This document shows, in pieces, positions 36,262 to 47,301 of a stretch of 64,000 bases of DNA. Both the position numbers and the translations under genes were made by a program. The stretch lies in NCBI RefSeq assembly GCF_027244095.1, contig NC_069661.1:120965501-121029500 (forward strand). Reading direction: 5' to 3'. The stretch comes from Hemicordylus capensis. Taxonomy: Eukaryota; Chordata; Lepidosauria; Squamata; Cordylidae. Under the pieces are notes generated by a model. The model saw only the letters and a program-made list of their open reading frames with translations. It searched no databases and had not been told where the DNA came from. Numbering within the stretch: the first letter of the stretch is position 1; every line of letters starts with the position of its first letter.

Positions 36262-36700
36262 GAGATCAATAATCAATATCTTTATTACAGTCACTGACCC
36301 GTACAGAAAAGGGAACACATACCGAAGCTCAACAGAATTATCTTTTTAAAATTAAAATATATAGCAGTAAAAGACTAGTTTAAATCAAATTAGACAGTTC
36401 ATAATGAGCTCCTGTTGAATTTTACTGGCTATCAAACAAAACTTGGCCACATTGTAAGATACTATATCATTCTGATTAGCTAGAAGATAATTAAGATAAA
36501 AGAGATCTATACAACCTGGATGGTAACTTATAAAAGGAGTTATATATTTATGTTGCAGGTCTCAATAAAATTGACAATAGAGGAACACATGAGCTGTAGT
36601 TTCAATGGCTCCTGACTTACAATGGCAAAGATGTTCTTTATAAGGAATTAGGAGAGACCAGATGTGATCCTCTTTCTGCCTGCCTATATTCCATTAACTA
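36262..36700 (-). mobile_element. LINE C-terminus with CCHC-like motif, broken
   Basis: My own minus-strand translation from about 36630 downward gives CHCKSGAIETTAHVFLYC, i.e. C-x2-C-type, then H and C in LINE spacing. Further downstream comes a reading with PGCIDLFYLNYLLANQND and NVAKFCLIASKIQ before a stop, then an A/T-rich 3' UTR ending in a 'tattgattattgat' tail (minus strand of 36262-36280). At least one in-frame stop interrupts it. The pattern is that of a non-LTR retrotransposon 3' end; the clade is not settled. Confidence 0.6.
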
Positions 36701-38169
36701 TCCGTTTAAAGCATCTGCACACAACACTGTAAACATCTACTTTTGTCTCCATGGAAAGGCAGGGTACCCGACTGCTGGAAGAGAGCCCAATATATTTAAT
36801 CCAGAGAGTACACTGAACATGAAATGGGGATTTGAATTACATGTGCAAATCCTTTCCCTTCATTCACGCATTACATGCGATGTGTGAAAACAGTGTTTGT
36901 AACAGTCAACTAATACACACACGTACAATTGAAGTTTCTGATTATGAAACCATAAATGAGGATTTAGTGGTTAGTAAAATTGTCAGGATGCCATGTTACC
37001 TGGTTGCTTGGATGGCCCTGTGGAGTCTGGAGAAGGGTGTGGCATCTCTCCTCTGAGGCTTTCATTCCCTTTAGGGGACAGTAGGGATGAGAAGGACCCA
37101 GACTGGTTGGATCCCAGTAGGGTTGAGAGGACAAGGCAAGGAGAGCAACAGGAGACAGCTAGGTTGGATGTGGCAGGAAACAGGAAGCAAGGTCAGGAAG
37201 GGGGCGGGGCTGGAAGTAGGCTTTAAGCCCTGTCAGCTCTGCACTGGGGTATTTAAAGACAAAGCAGCTGAGGAAGAGGAGCTGCTTCTAAGTATGGGAG
37301 CCAGGAGTTCTCCAAGAGAGGGAACTGGCTGGATGCAGCAAGCCAGGAGGACAACTCAGGTGACAAGCTAACCTTCTCCCTTGGCTGTTCCTGAGGCTGA
37401 CCTTTTGAGGGGTGCTCCAGTCATTCTGGAGTTCAAGATGGGCTAGGAGCCCACCTCATCCCCTGGGAGTCTGGCAAAAATACCATTAGCTCTTCATGTA
37501 TTTTGAGTGTGGAAAATGAAATAATTCTTCAGAGTACCTGCTCAGTGGCTGGAATTTCAATTCACTGACAGCTGGAGTGGCCACCAGGTTTCCATTAACA
37601 TGCACAGCCTGCTGGTCAACAGAGTTCTATCATATTTAAATTATGATTGGAGAGGGATAGAATCTCTCTCTCTCTTTTGAGCCATTGCATCATGCAAAAT
37701 GCTGCAACAGCAGCATATATGTATTCCTGCCTGGGTGCCTGAGGGCTCTGTGCACGTAGGCAAGCAATCATAGAGGGGCTGCCAAAGTACAGAGGTTCTC
37801 TGAACCAAGCTTGAGAGAGTCCATGCAGATTCTTTTTAGAGTTGTGCAGAAAGGAGGATTCTGCCAGCTGGGGCTTTGGCATGAGAAGCCATGTCTGCCC
37901 AAATTTCCCTCCTGAAGGATACTCCCTCAGGGTGTTTATGGAGCAAGGCAGTAAAAAATCAACTGTGATATTTCAGACACAGTTACTGTGCTTAAGCTTT
38001 GCTTCCTTTTCTTAGGCTTGTCAAGCAAAACCAGAATGGAGAAAGGGAGAACATTTATAGGAAGGAAAGAAAAGCTATCTTGGATTTTACAATTCAGAGA
38101 TTAACAGGAAGCCTAGCAAAGCATTCTAATGAAACCTGACAAACGAATAACATCCTACTCTTCAGAAGG
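36701..38169. other. Sequence without recognised gene
   Basis: 36990-37375 is purine-rich and has a TATA-like gtatttaaag; it may be part of an old repeat. No gene recognised. Confidence 0.35.
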
Positions 38170-38395
38170 ATGCCGCCAAAGAAACAGGAAAGCCTTTGGC
38201 AAATATTTTTGACAGTTTATCACAGACAGAGGAAACACCAGGCTGGCTAAAAGAGTTCAAAAGTGTAGTGAAAGATCAAGGAGTAAATTTGATTGCAATC
38301 ACTGACAAGATATTAAAGCAATCACAAAGAACAGAACTAATACACCAGGGTGAAGAGAACCTGAACTTTCAGAGATCCATCTTCCCTGGACGAAC
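38170..38395 (+). pseudogene. Possible LINE ORF1 N-terminal fragment, frameshifted
   Basis: atgccgccaaagaaacagg starts MPPKKQES, typical of L1/Tx1-type ORF1 starts, and the neighbouring frame (38196 onward) reads DSLSQTEETPGWLKEFKSVV, charged and helix-like. A one-base shift separates the two. The link to a LINE is inference from the start motif only. Confidence 0.3.
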
Positions 38396-40138
38396 ATTGG
38401 TTAAGAGGCACTGTGCAAGTATGTTGCAACTTAGGAGATCTCTTGTATTTCCTCTCTTGCATTGCTATTTTGACTGGTTTTTCCCATTTGACTATGCAGG
38501 AGGGGGACGGAGGAGCTACTAATTGCCTGTTCCTGGATTTTGGGTAGGGATGCTCTACTCCTCCTTTATCCTCAACAAATAGTACCTTTAAATAATGATT
38601 TTAGCTAGTAAGAGGGCGGATTTATCTTAGTAAGGCTCATGAGAGGCTGATTCTCCTGCTATGGCGACCTAATTGACCTGTCTTCAGTAATGTTTGTACA
38701 CTCTCAAGGAATGGCTGCTGCCTGCTCCTCACTTATCCATCCCTTAGCATGTTGCATTGAATTATCCTTAGCTCAGAGCCTCACCATGTCCTCTTCTTCC
38801 AAAGGCAATGTCCTTCTGGCTTGCTTCACCTCTCTTGCCAGCTCCAGCATACTGCCCACTCCATGACATCTCAGGCATGCTGAGCCTGAGTAGAGCTGGT
38901 CAGAAGAAAATGGGTTGCAGTGGGCATCTTCTACAGCTTTTACACATACTATGGCTATGTGGGTTTAAAAACAAAACAAAACCTGTGGTGGGGAATCACT
39001 CCACTGACATGTAATGTCTGCAGCTTCATCTATTCCCAAGGAGGCTGCTTTCAACCACTCCATGGTGATGATTCCCATGTGGTGTGTGGAATGATCAGAT
39101 GAGAAGGAGAACCAGACCCCTGTTGGTTTGAAGAAGGAACTCTGGTATGTGCAGCTTCAGAACCAAGCTGAGAAAATCTGTACTTCCTGAAATGATTCCT
39201 TCACAGCTATTAGAAGTATAAGAGGCTTGAAGTAAGCCCCATCTCAGCCCATTTGACTGATAATAACTCCATTCTAGTTCTTGTTTCCAGCTCTGTTTCT
39301 GTTTCCAGCTCTGCCTATGTCACATGGCAGCTGACACCTATCGATGGAGTGGGGCATGACATGCTGTGGTGTAGCTTAAAGGAGTGGGAGTGCAGGCAGT
39401 AAGATAGGTATAGGTAGGCATGGCAAGTGAGTGTGTTGTTATCAGTCAGAATATAGCTAAAGATGGTGGGGCTTGGGAGCCATGGAGAAGGTTTGGGATG
39501 CCAGAGCACCTGGGTGTTGTATCTATTCTAGGTACAGATGTCTATGGTGGATATGCAAGTGAGATTGGGGTTCGGGTTACCCAATCACTAAAATGGTTGA
39601 ACAGCATGGATTCACATGATCAATTGATCTTAGTTTGGCATGTCCCAAGATCACTAACCTTATCCTAGATCCCTCATGCTGGTTTTTGCCCAAGGGTGGA
39701 ACCAACATTTTTGTTGTGGCATGGGTTCTCATGATCATACCAATGTGGGTAACCAGCGTTACCCACACAATCTTGGTGATGGTGTGAGCTCACTTGTAGG
39801 AAAGACCCTGCTCTGAGTAAAAACAATCTAGTTTTGACAAATGATGGCATTCTGAGCAGTGACCCATTTGTTGAACTTACTGTAACAACCTATCTTGACA
39901 CTGAATCATGAGCTCACTAAGACAACAGATCTATGGGTGCTTTAGCTGCAGGCCTCTGAAGTCTACCATTTTAGGATTATAGTATTAACCTCCCAGCTTC
40001 TTAAGTGGAAAGAAATACTTGCCTTTCAGGCTTCAGGTGCCAAGAAAAAAGAATATAATATAATATAAATGCTTATATATACAATACAGGGATCTTCATA
40101 AAAGTCATATTCAACTGTATGGATCCTTTAAAAAAAAA
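38396..40138. other. Sequence without recognised gene
   Basis: 39560-39800 has weakly inverted segments (gtgggtaaccagcgttaccc at 39746) but no clear element ends. Nothing else recognised. Confidence 0.35.
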
Positions 40139-40383
40139 TAGAGGTGTGCACAAAACCGGCTTGGCCTGTTTGGTTTGAATTCAAACCCAATTTGAACCAG
40201 GTTGGGTAGGATTAGTTTTTGAATCCCTTGGTTCAGTTTGAATTCGAACTCAACTTGAACTGGTTCTAAAAGGTTCTACATAGGGTATAAGGGGGAATTG
40301 AACCAGCCCATTATTCCCTATGCAGAGCACCTAGAGACACAAAACCGGAGTGGATGGTAGGCACCCATGGGGTGGTAGACATG
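40139..40383 (+). mobile_element. hAT-type element, left end only
   Basis: Starts tagaggtgtgcacaaaacc and contains the inverted 'ttggtttgaattcaaacc' style text of this group. It is cut off where CR1 sequence begins at about 40384. No right end was found after the CR1. Confidence 0.6.
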
Positions 40384-40502
40384 GTAGAGGTCTATAAAAT
40401 CATGCATGGTGTGGAGAAAGTGGATAGAGAGAAATTCTTCTTCCTCTCACATAACACTAGAACCAGGGATCATCCCATGAAATTGATTGCCAAGAAATTT
40501 GG
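40384..40502 (+). mobile_element. CR1 LINE 3' region, left piece (split by L2)
   Basis: 'gtctataaaatcatgcatgg', 'gtggatagagagaaattctt' and 'atcccatgaaattgattg' match the CR1 region expected just before 'aagtactttttcacac'. That continuation is found only after the L2, at 41512. Confidence 0.75.
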
Positions 40503-40522
40503 GACCTAAATTTAGAAATTTA

Positions 40523-41506
40523 GCTTGTCCACGTCCTCAGTGTGACTCCTGAGGACGTGGACAAGCGGCTTGGAGTGGTGAGGCCTACCACTTGTTCTCT
40601 TGACCCTTGTCCAACATGGCTTGTTCGATCTAGCAGGGAGGCTGTTGTAGGTGGCCTGGTAGAAATCATAAATGCTTCTGAGGGAGGGCAGGATGCCTCC
40701 TTGTCTTAAGGAGGCAATTATTATACCTCTTCTTAAGAAGCCTGCAGTAGATCCCTCAGAGTTGAGCAACTATAGGCCTGTTTCCAACCTCCCATGGCTG
40801 GGCAAGGTAATTGAGAAGGTGGTGGCCTTTCAGCTCCAGGTGGTCTTGGAAGAAACTGATTATCTAGACCCATTTCAAACTGGTTTTCGGGCAAGCTATG
40901 GGGTGGAGACTGCCTTGGTCGGCCTGATGGATGATCTCCAATTGGGACTTGACAGAGGAAGTGTGACTCTGTTGGTCATTTTGGATCTTTTGGCGGCTTT
41001 CAATACTATCGACCATAGTATCCTTCTGGAACGTCTGAGGGTGTTGGGTGGGGCACTGTTTGACAGTGGCTCCGCTCCTACCTCTCAGACAGATTCCAGA
41101 TGGTGTCGACTGGAGATTGTTGCTCTTCAAAATCTGAGCTTAAGTATGGTGTCCCTCAAGGCTCCATACTTTCTCCAGTGCTTTTAAACATCTACATGAA
41201 ACCGCTGGGAGAGATCATCAGGGGATTTGGAGCTGGGTGTTATCAGTATGCTGATGACACCCAAATCTACTTCTCCATGTCAACTTCTTCAAGAGATGGC
41301 ATAACTTCCCTAAATGCTTGCCTGGAAGCAGTAATGGGCTGGATGAGGGAGAATAAACTGAAACTGAATCCAGATAAGACGGAGGTACTTATTGTGCGGG
41401 GTCAGAACTCTAGAGACGATTTTGATCTGCCTGTTCTAGATGGAGTCACACTTCCCCAAAAGGAGCAAGTTTGGGGTGGTGTACAAATGTAATAAATAAA
41501 TAATAA
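40523..41506 (+). mobile_element. L2-type LINE, 5'-truncated, reverse transcriptase relic
   Basis: The frame 40672-41187 reads a typical L2 reverse transcriptase (PPCLKEAIIIPLLKKP, SNYRPVSNLPWLGKVIEKVV, YLDPFQTGFRASYGVETALV). It shifts frame near 41060-41100 and goes on in the 41100-41492 frame (GVPQGSILSPVLLNIYMKPL, YADD at 41246-41257, NKLKLNPDKTEVL). Coding stops abruptly at about 41462, where an internal deletion joins it to the L2 3' tail (gtttggggtggtgtacaaat then AAAT units). The 5' junction carries a perfect 17-bp inverted repeat (40523-40539 / 40550-40566). It cannot make a working protein. Confidence 0.9.
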
Positions 41507-41852
41507 CAAACAGAGGTACTTTTTCACACAATACATGATCAACCTGTGGAATTCTCTGCCACAAGATGTGGTGACAGCCAACAACCTAGATGGCTTTAAG
41601 AGGGGTTTGGATAACTTCATGGAAGAGAGGTCTATCAATGGCTGCTAGTTGGAGGTCTATAGGCCACCTCCAGCCTCAAAGGCAGGATTCCTCTGAGTTC
41701 CAGTTGCAGGAGAGTACCAGCAGGAGAGAGGGCATGCCCTCAACTCCTGCCTGTGGCTCCCAGTGGCATCTGGTCGGCCACTGTATGAAACAGAATGCTG
41801 GACTAGATGGGCCTTGAGCCTGATCCAGCAGGGCTATTCTTATGTTCTTATG
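41507..41852 (+). mobile_element. CR1 LINE 3' end, right piece
   Basis: 'aggtactttttcacacaata', 'gtggaattctctgccacaag', 'gatggctttaagaggggttt', 'gaatgctggactagatggg' and a terminal ttcttatgttcttatg. This is the well-known lizard CR1 3' end. It completes the piece at 40384-40502. Confidence 0.85.
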
Positions 41853-43410
41853 ACACATCCACACCATTGCAGCTAGGCCCACCCCTGCTCTAAAGGACTA
41901 CTTAGTTTCAATAGGATTTCCATTGTGTAATGTAGTCAGCATATCAGCTTCTATTATGAAAGTATTTATGATTTACTGTTGATAAATGAAATGAATAAAT
42001 CTTAATGTTCACCATGTAATGTGTCATCGTTTAGAAACATATTAGTTAAAGTTTGCAAATGTTCCTAATGGCTAAAAAAAATTGCATTTCCTGGGTTTGG
42101 AAAGTGTCTTAATTGTGATCTGTTTTAAAATATAACTACTGTGTAGTCAAGTTTAATAAACCTTCAGTCACTTTGGTCAGTTAAAAAGTGCTAACTTCAG
42201 AGTATGAGCCTGAAGGCAGGCCCTGCTTTATTTTTCTCCTTGCATGGTGTCCAGCAATATTATTTAAAATAAACAAATAATGTTTAATACAGCTTTGAAC
42301 CTTCCTGAGAATATTGAATGAGCGCAAGGAAGGAGAAAATTAATGAAAGATTTAACATTAGAGCTGCCATTTCTTTCAATAGTGACGACTTGATATGTAT
42401 GCTAATCGGAGATGCAACTTCAATTAAAGCTTCATCAAGCTTCTTGGAATCATGCAAGCAAGCCCTAAAGAATATAAAAATAATAGGTGTGAAATGATGC
42501 TAACTTACTGCTTCACACTCCATTTAAGAACTGGGATTCGACCCAATCAGCACACACTAAAAAGTGTTTTGTAGTTCCATTATAAGATTTAGCTACAATG
42601 ATTATGTATTCAGGGTTTTACTCTTTAGCCAACAGCACAAAACCAACACAGTAATCAAATTAACAGAACACAGCATGTTGGGATAAGCAGATTTCCTCAA
42701 TTCTGCTCCATTTCTGTTCCATTGTTGTGCTAATTCCCAAGTTCTAGTTTGGTGACCTTTCCCCCAGAAAATGGTATTTTTGAGTATTTAGAATGGATAT
42801 GAAAGCATGCACCTTCGTGCTGTTGTTTTTTAAGACACAAATTATCCCAAAATTCAGCCATGAATAACTTTCAGAAAAGTGTGCATGCACCTCTACAGGA
42901 GAAGAAAAGAAAACCCTTCCCAAATTATACATATAAAGATTTTAGACATTTAGCCTGCTACTCAGAAGGTGCCCCATAACAAAGGCTTGCAGAGGCTCAG
43001 GGTTTTTTTTGTTTTTTAATGTGTGTGTGTGTGTGTGTGTGTGTGTGTCTGGAAAAACAATTTTGGAAGAACTAGATTTCTAATATTTAATCATCTCTGT
43101 TCTGGCAAACATTTCTGGTAAAGGGGAGCATCTGGTTAAAAAAAAAAAAAAAGGTTCTGTAAGCATCCCTAATGAACATTGCACTTGTGCAAACTTCTGC
43201 ATACTGCAGAAATCACAGCAGTTGCATTATTTGTTTACCAATCATGATGTCATTCCCAGACAATTCAGTGCAACACAATGTAACTCCTGCACACATGGCC
43301 AGTGAAGTTCTCAGAAATAATAGTCTTGGGGATTTTATGATGTTGGGATTCTGCTATAGATATCACCTCAGTTCTTTGTACGGGGCATACTTCTCCATGT
43401 GAATGTCTCT
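41853..43410. other. Single-copy-looking AT-rich sequence
   Basis: No repeat recognised between about 41960 and 42700 other than short A/T runs. 42300-42480 is a balanced, low-repeat stretch (tgcaacttcaattaaagctt near 42412) that could be a conserved non-coding element; this is a guess. A (GT)n run is at 43021-43048. Confidence 0.4.
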
Positions 43411-43915
43411 GGACCGGGTCTCACGATCCGTGAGACCTGGTTTAGGGAAGTGAGCGGGAAGAGCGGGCTAAGCCCGCTCTCCCCGCTCATGAGAAGGGAG
43501 GGAGCCCTGGGTGGCCGGATCGGCCGCCCACACGATTGCTGGCTCCGAGATGGAGCCGGTGGGGGCTGGGGAGCTCGGGGGCCGCGCAGCCCCTGGAAGC
43601 CCCACTATGCCCTGTGCGAGGGCTCAGGGCATACTGGGGAAACCCCTGAGCCAGGAGGCTGCTTTTAAGCCTCCCGGCCGGGGGTCTACTCACAAGTAGC
43701 CACGGCACGGAGCTGCACCGCGGCTACTCACGAGCAGATAACCCAGGTTCGCGGAGTGCTCACTCCGCAAACCCGGGCTAAGGGGCGGGCTACAGGAGCG
43801 GGTTAGCCGCTTCAGAACCACCAGGCTCGGCTGCGAGCCTGGTGGTTCTGACGACCTGCAAAACTTGGGCTAGGCTTTCCTAGCCCGATTTTTGTGATCG
43901 TCAGAATAGCCCCTC
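43411..43915. mobile_element. Family W TIR element, CpG-rich copy
   Basis: The right end on the minus strand reads gaggggctattctgacgatc and the left reads ggaccgggtctcacgatcc. Internal text ggagtgctcactccg recurs at 47166, and cgtgtgggcggccgatc (62790) is the inverse of text at 43510-43535. It is unusually rich in G+C and CpG for this window. No gene. Confidence 0.65.
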
Positions 43916-44024
43916 TGTGTATTGGCTTGCGGGTGGAGTCATGGTTTGTTTGCTCCTTACTTGCTGTCTTAAATTCAAACTGTGAGGTTCTCCCTCTATA
44001 TGCATATGATAGTACTGGTGATTA

Positions 44025-44238
44025 CCTTAAAAGCCCTAAATGGCATAGGACCGGGTTACCCGGGAGAGCACCTTCTTGTGCATCATCCCTACCACACATT
44101 AAGGTCATAGAGAGAGGTCTGTCTCTGGATGCTGGAGCAGGAGCAGGTCTTCTCTGTAGTCACTCCTGGGTTGTGGAATGTGCTCCTTATAGACATTTGA
44201 GGTTTAATGTCTTTATCTGCCTTTAAAAGAGCAGTTAA
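44025..44238 (+). mobile_element. L2-type LINE 3' part, left piece (split by 5S-SINE)
   Basis: Matches the layout of the L2 at 19085: 'gaccgggttacc', 'ggttgtggaatgtgctcc', 'tctgcctttaaaagagcagt'. The sequence goes on at 44545. Confidence 0.65.
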
Positions 44239-44544
44239 GAGGAGATGAGAGCTGCTCTTGTGGTAGCAAGCATGACTTGTCCCCTTAGCTAAGCAGGGTC
44301 TGCCTTGGTTGCATCTGAATGGGAGACTTGATGTGTGAGCACTGCAAGATATTCCCCTCAGGGGATGAAGCCGCTCTGGGAAGAGCAGAAGGTTTCAAGT
44401 TCCCTCTCTGGCTTCTCCATGATAGGGCTGAGGGAGATTCCTGCCTGCAACCTTGGAGAAGCCGCTGCCAGTCTGTGAAGACAAGACTGAGCTAGATAGA
44501 CCAATGGTCTGACTCAGTATATGGCAGTTTCCTATGTTCCTATA
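44239..44544 (+). mobile_element. 5S rRNA-derived SINE with CR1-like tail, copy 2
   Basis: Head: cttgtggtagcaagcatgac, then ttagctaagcagggtctgcc, ttggttgcatctgaatggga, gacttg and gagcactgcaagat, closely following 5S rRNA. Tail: 'gactgagctagatagaccaa' to 'tcctatgttcctata'. It interrupts an L2 3' end. Best-preserved 5S-like region in the window. Confidence 0.9.
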
Positions 44545-44720
44545 AGATGCTTTTTTTTTTTAAAAGCCTGGCTTTTCGTAACCTTTGAATGCTTTAAATT
44601 ATTGTTTTAACAGTTGTTTTATTTTGTTTTTATCGTATTTATTGTTGTGAACTACCTAGAGCCTTAGGAATCGGGCGGTATATAAATAATAAATAATAAT
44701 TATAAATAAATAAATAATAA
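44545..44720 (+). mobile_element. L2-type LINE 3' end, right piece
   Basis: 'aaaagcctggcttttcgtaa', 'attgttgtgaactacctaga' and 'gggcggtatataaataat' followed by AAAT/AAT units form the L2 3' terminus. Confidence 0.75.
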
Positions 44721-45261
44721 CGATAACAACAGACTGTTCATCTGTTTGTTTTCTTTGCCTGTGTTTAGTAATAAATATCAAACTCTTGTTTCTCAGTTAA
44801 AGTTGACTTCTTGTTCAATTACTTATAGAGGATAAGTAATTATCTGGCAACACCCATCCCACCTCACCCCTGTGACTTGCTTTGATGGTATATAGATCAG
44901 TGGCTCAAATACCATCCAGTGAGCTACCAAAGTGACAGATGTGTTTACTGTTTCTGCAACACTTTAAACCCCACCAGAGCAGCTTGCAAGTCTGGAGACT
45001 CTATGCCTAATAAGGAGTATGTCTTCACACTTCTGCTGCTACCCCCCATCATTCCCAATGGGAGAAGCAGTGTGAGTGCAAGGACATGCTCCTTAGTAGG
45101 CACAGGGTCTCCCTGCCTTTGTAAGGCATGCCAGCAGGGTTTAAAGTGCCACAGAAGCAGTGGGTGTGCCTGTGGCTTAGGCAGGTGGCTCACTGTGCCA
45201 TATGTGAGTTGCTGATTGGGAGAACTGAAATATGAACTGGTAATATATCTCCAGCAAGATT
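44721..45261. other. Sequence without recognised gene
   Basis: The 169-codon minus frame at 44945-45454 overlaps the Bov-B end and is treated as chance. Nothing recognised. Confidence 0.4.
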
Positions 45262-45655
45262 GAAAAAGCATTGATGCTTCTGAACTTTGGTGCTCGAGAA
45301 GACTTTTGAGGATACCATGGACAGCCAGGAAAACAAACTTATGGATCCTAGAACAAATCAATCCAGAATTTTCACATGAGGCACAAATGACCAGGCTCAA
45401 ACTAGCATACTTCGGACACATTAGGCAAAAACCCAGCTCCCTTGAGAAGTCCATAATGCTGGGAAAAGTTGAAGGAAAGAGAAGAAGAGGACAACCAGCA
45501 GCAAGATAGAGGGACTCTATTACGACAGCAATGAACGCACCACAGAGAGACCTAAAAGGCCAAGTTGAAGACAGATCATCCTGGAGAGAATCTATGTATG
45601 TGGTTGCTAAGAGTCAACACCAACTTGACGGCACTTAATCAATCAATCAATATAT
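45262..45655 (+). mobile_element. Bov-B (RTE) LINE 3' end
   Basis: The frame 45306-45509 reads RIPWTARKTNLWILEQINPE, then KLAYFGHIRQ, SLEKSIMLGKVEGKRRRGQP, the conserved Bov-B C-terminus. The 3' UTR has the typical gttgctaagagtcaacacca with 'gacggcactta', and a TCAA microsatellite tail. It is 5'-truncated. This supplies the tail type seen on the Sauria SINEs. Confidence 0.9.
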
Positions 45656-45852
45656 CTCTAAGTACTAAGTGCTAGGGACAAACAAGGAGTCACATCATCT
45701 TCATGCTTTGCTTGTGAGTACCGATAGACATCTGGCTGGCTGAGATGGGTGACAGAATAATGGATTAGGTGGACCGTTGATGTGATCCCTCAAAGCAATT
45801 CCTATCTTCTTACAACTATTGGACATTCAAGAGAGTCACAGAACTAGCCATG

Positions 45853-45853
<1 letters not shown>

Positions 45854-45902
<49 letters not shown>
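45854..45902. repeat. (AC)n microsatellite
   Basis: About 24 uninterrupted AC units. Confidence 0.98.
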
Positions 45903-45904
<2 letters not shown>

Positions 45905-46802
45905 CTCCCTGTCTGTTCCTTGCTGTACTACTGAGCTTCATCATACATCTTAACATTTGCCAGGGGAAAAGGGTAGGTGAAAATATATTGTATTAATGGG
46001 ATCATATGAACTACTTGACAAAATGAGATTTACTGAGGAAGAAGTACAATCCTTATTGACAGAATGAGGTCCAGGGGGAACATTTTGCTTTTCATCAAGT
46101 TTTTTTCTATCTCATCGATAATGTGTAATTTTTAGAAACTCTGTGCAATCCATTCCACAAAGGACATTTTAACAGCAATTTGTTGGTACTTTCCATACAT
46201 GATACTCTGCAAGCCATGTCTAGTATATTGACAAAATGCATTTTGTCACTCCTCTCCTCACATAAAAAACATTTTGTCAAACAAACCAACTGCTTTCATG
46301 ACAGAAGGATGTATTCCGTTTGGCACAATAAACACAGAAAGATGAGTGGTATTTATAGTGCAATGCTATATGAAATTTATGCCACCCAGGGGCATTAGGA
46401 TTTGGCAGAAGCTTCTACATCAGAATCTGTCAAGATATACCACTTCCAGCAGTCTTACACCAGTGTAAAAGTAAAGGAGTATACACAGGAGTATAAATGG
46501 GCATACACTGGAACAACATTTGGTGAAGGCAATCTTTATAAATATCCTGGTTAGATATTACACTGTGCACATATTTTTGTGTGTGAATGGCTGTACATGC
46601 TTTTGTTTTAAAAGTGAACCTAGATCAGGCCCTCTTAAATGCAAGGAACGGATAGGAAGTATATTAGTGTACGTTATTCAACTATACACAGATACAGATA
46701 ACTAGTATATGTTTTTCAACTATATATAGATACAGAACTATACACAGTTTGCATATGCACTGAACATAATGGGTGACAAGGGCTCTTGTCCTTGATGAAT
46801 GT
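45903..46802. other. Sequence without recognised gene
   Basis: Nothing recognised. Confidence 0.4.
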
Positions 46803-46982
46803 ATGAACATAGAAAGCTATACTGAGTCTAGCTAGCTCAGGAATATCTACATTGACTGGCAAAGACTTTACAGGATTTCAGACAGAGCTTTTTCCCAGCC
46901 CTGCCTGTAGAGGACAGAGATTGAATCAGGGAATTTCTGAATGCAGAGCATGAGCTTTAAAGCTGAGCTATAGCCCCATTCC
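46803..46982 (-). mobile_element. tRNA-derived SINE with CR1-like tail
   Basis: Minus-strand head ggggctatagctcagcttta (A box), 'ctgattcaatctctgtcc' (B box), and tail 'ctgagctagctagactcag' with 'tatgttcatac'. Same type as 22319-22465. Confidence 0.7.
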
Positions 46983-47003
46983 CACTTCAGCTCCCACTTA
47001 AGC

Positions 47004-47301
47004 TATGGGCCCATTCCTGGCCCTGTGGAAATCCCACAATGCACCACACGAGTGTGTGGTACATAGTGGGGATCTCCCCCATAACAGGCAGCCGCCCACC
47101 AGTGCTTTAATGCTTGCTGAAAGCAGCCAGCACTGACACATGGTTAGGTAAATGTGTTTAAGGGAGTGCTCACTCCATAAACTTCATTTGAGCCCGGCTT
47201 CTTAGCCAGGTTTGTTGCTGAGGTGTCGGCAGTTCCCACAACAGCCAAGCCTCAGCTTAGCTGCCCTAGCCCGGTCTTGGCTGCTCATGAGAACAGCCTC
47301 A
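47004..47301. mobile_element. Family W TIR element, copy 3
   Basis: Right end on the minus strand: tgaggctgttctcatgagca, then 'accgggctagggcagc'. Internal ggagtgctcactcc (47166) is shared with the 43.4-kb copy. Left end approximate. Confidence 0.55.

Noticed and set aside
36990-37375. Possible LTR
   Set aside because: A TATA-like motif and purine-rich text are not enough; no ends or partner repeat seen.
39560-39800. Possible palindromic element
   Set aside because: Inverted segments are short and no consistent ends or target duplication were found.
44260-44350. Possible 5S rRNA gene
   Set aside because: Only the internal promoter region is alike; the ends are replaced by SINE sequence and the same unit recurs four times.
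45845-45905. Long AC run as a regulatory or CRISPR-like array
   Set aside because: Plain microsatellite; no spacers. No CRISPR array exists in the window.
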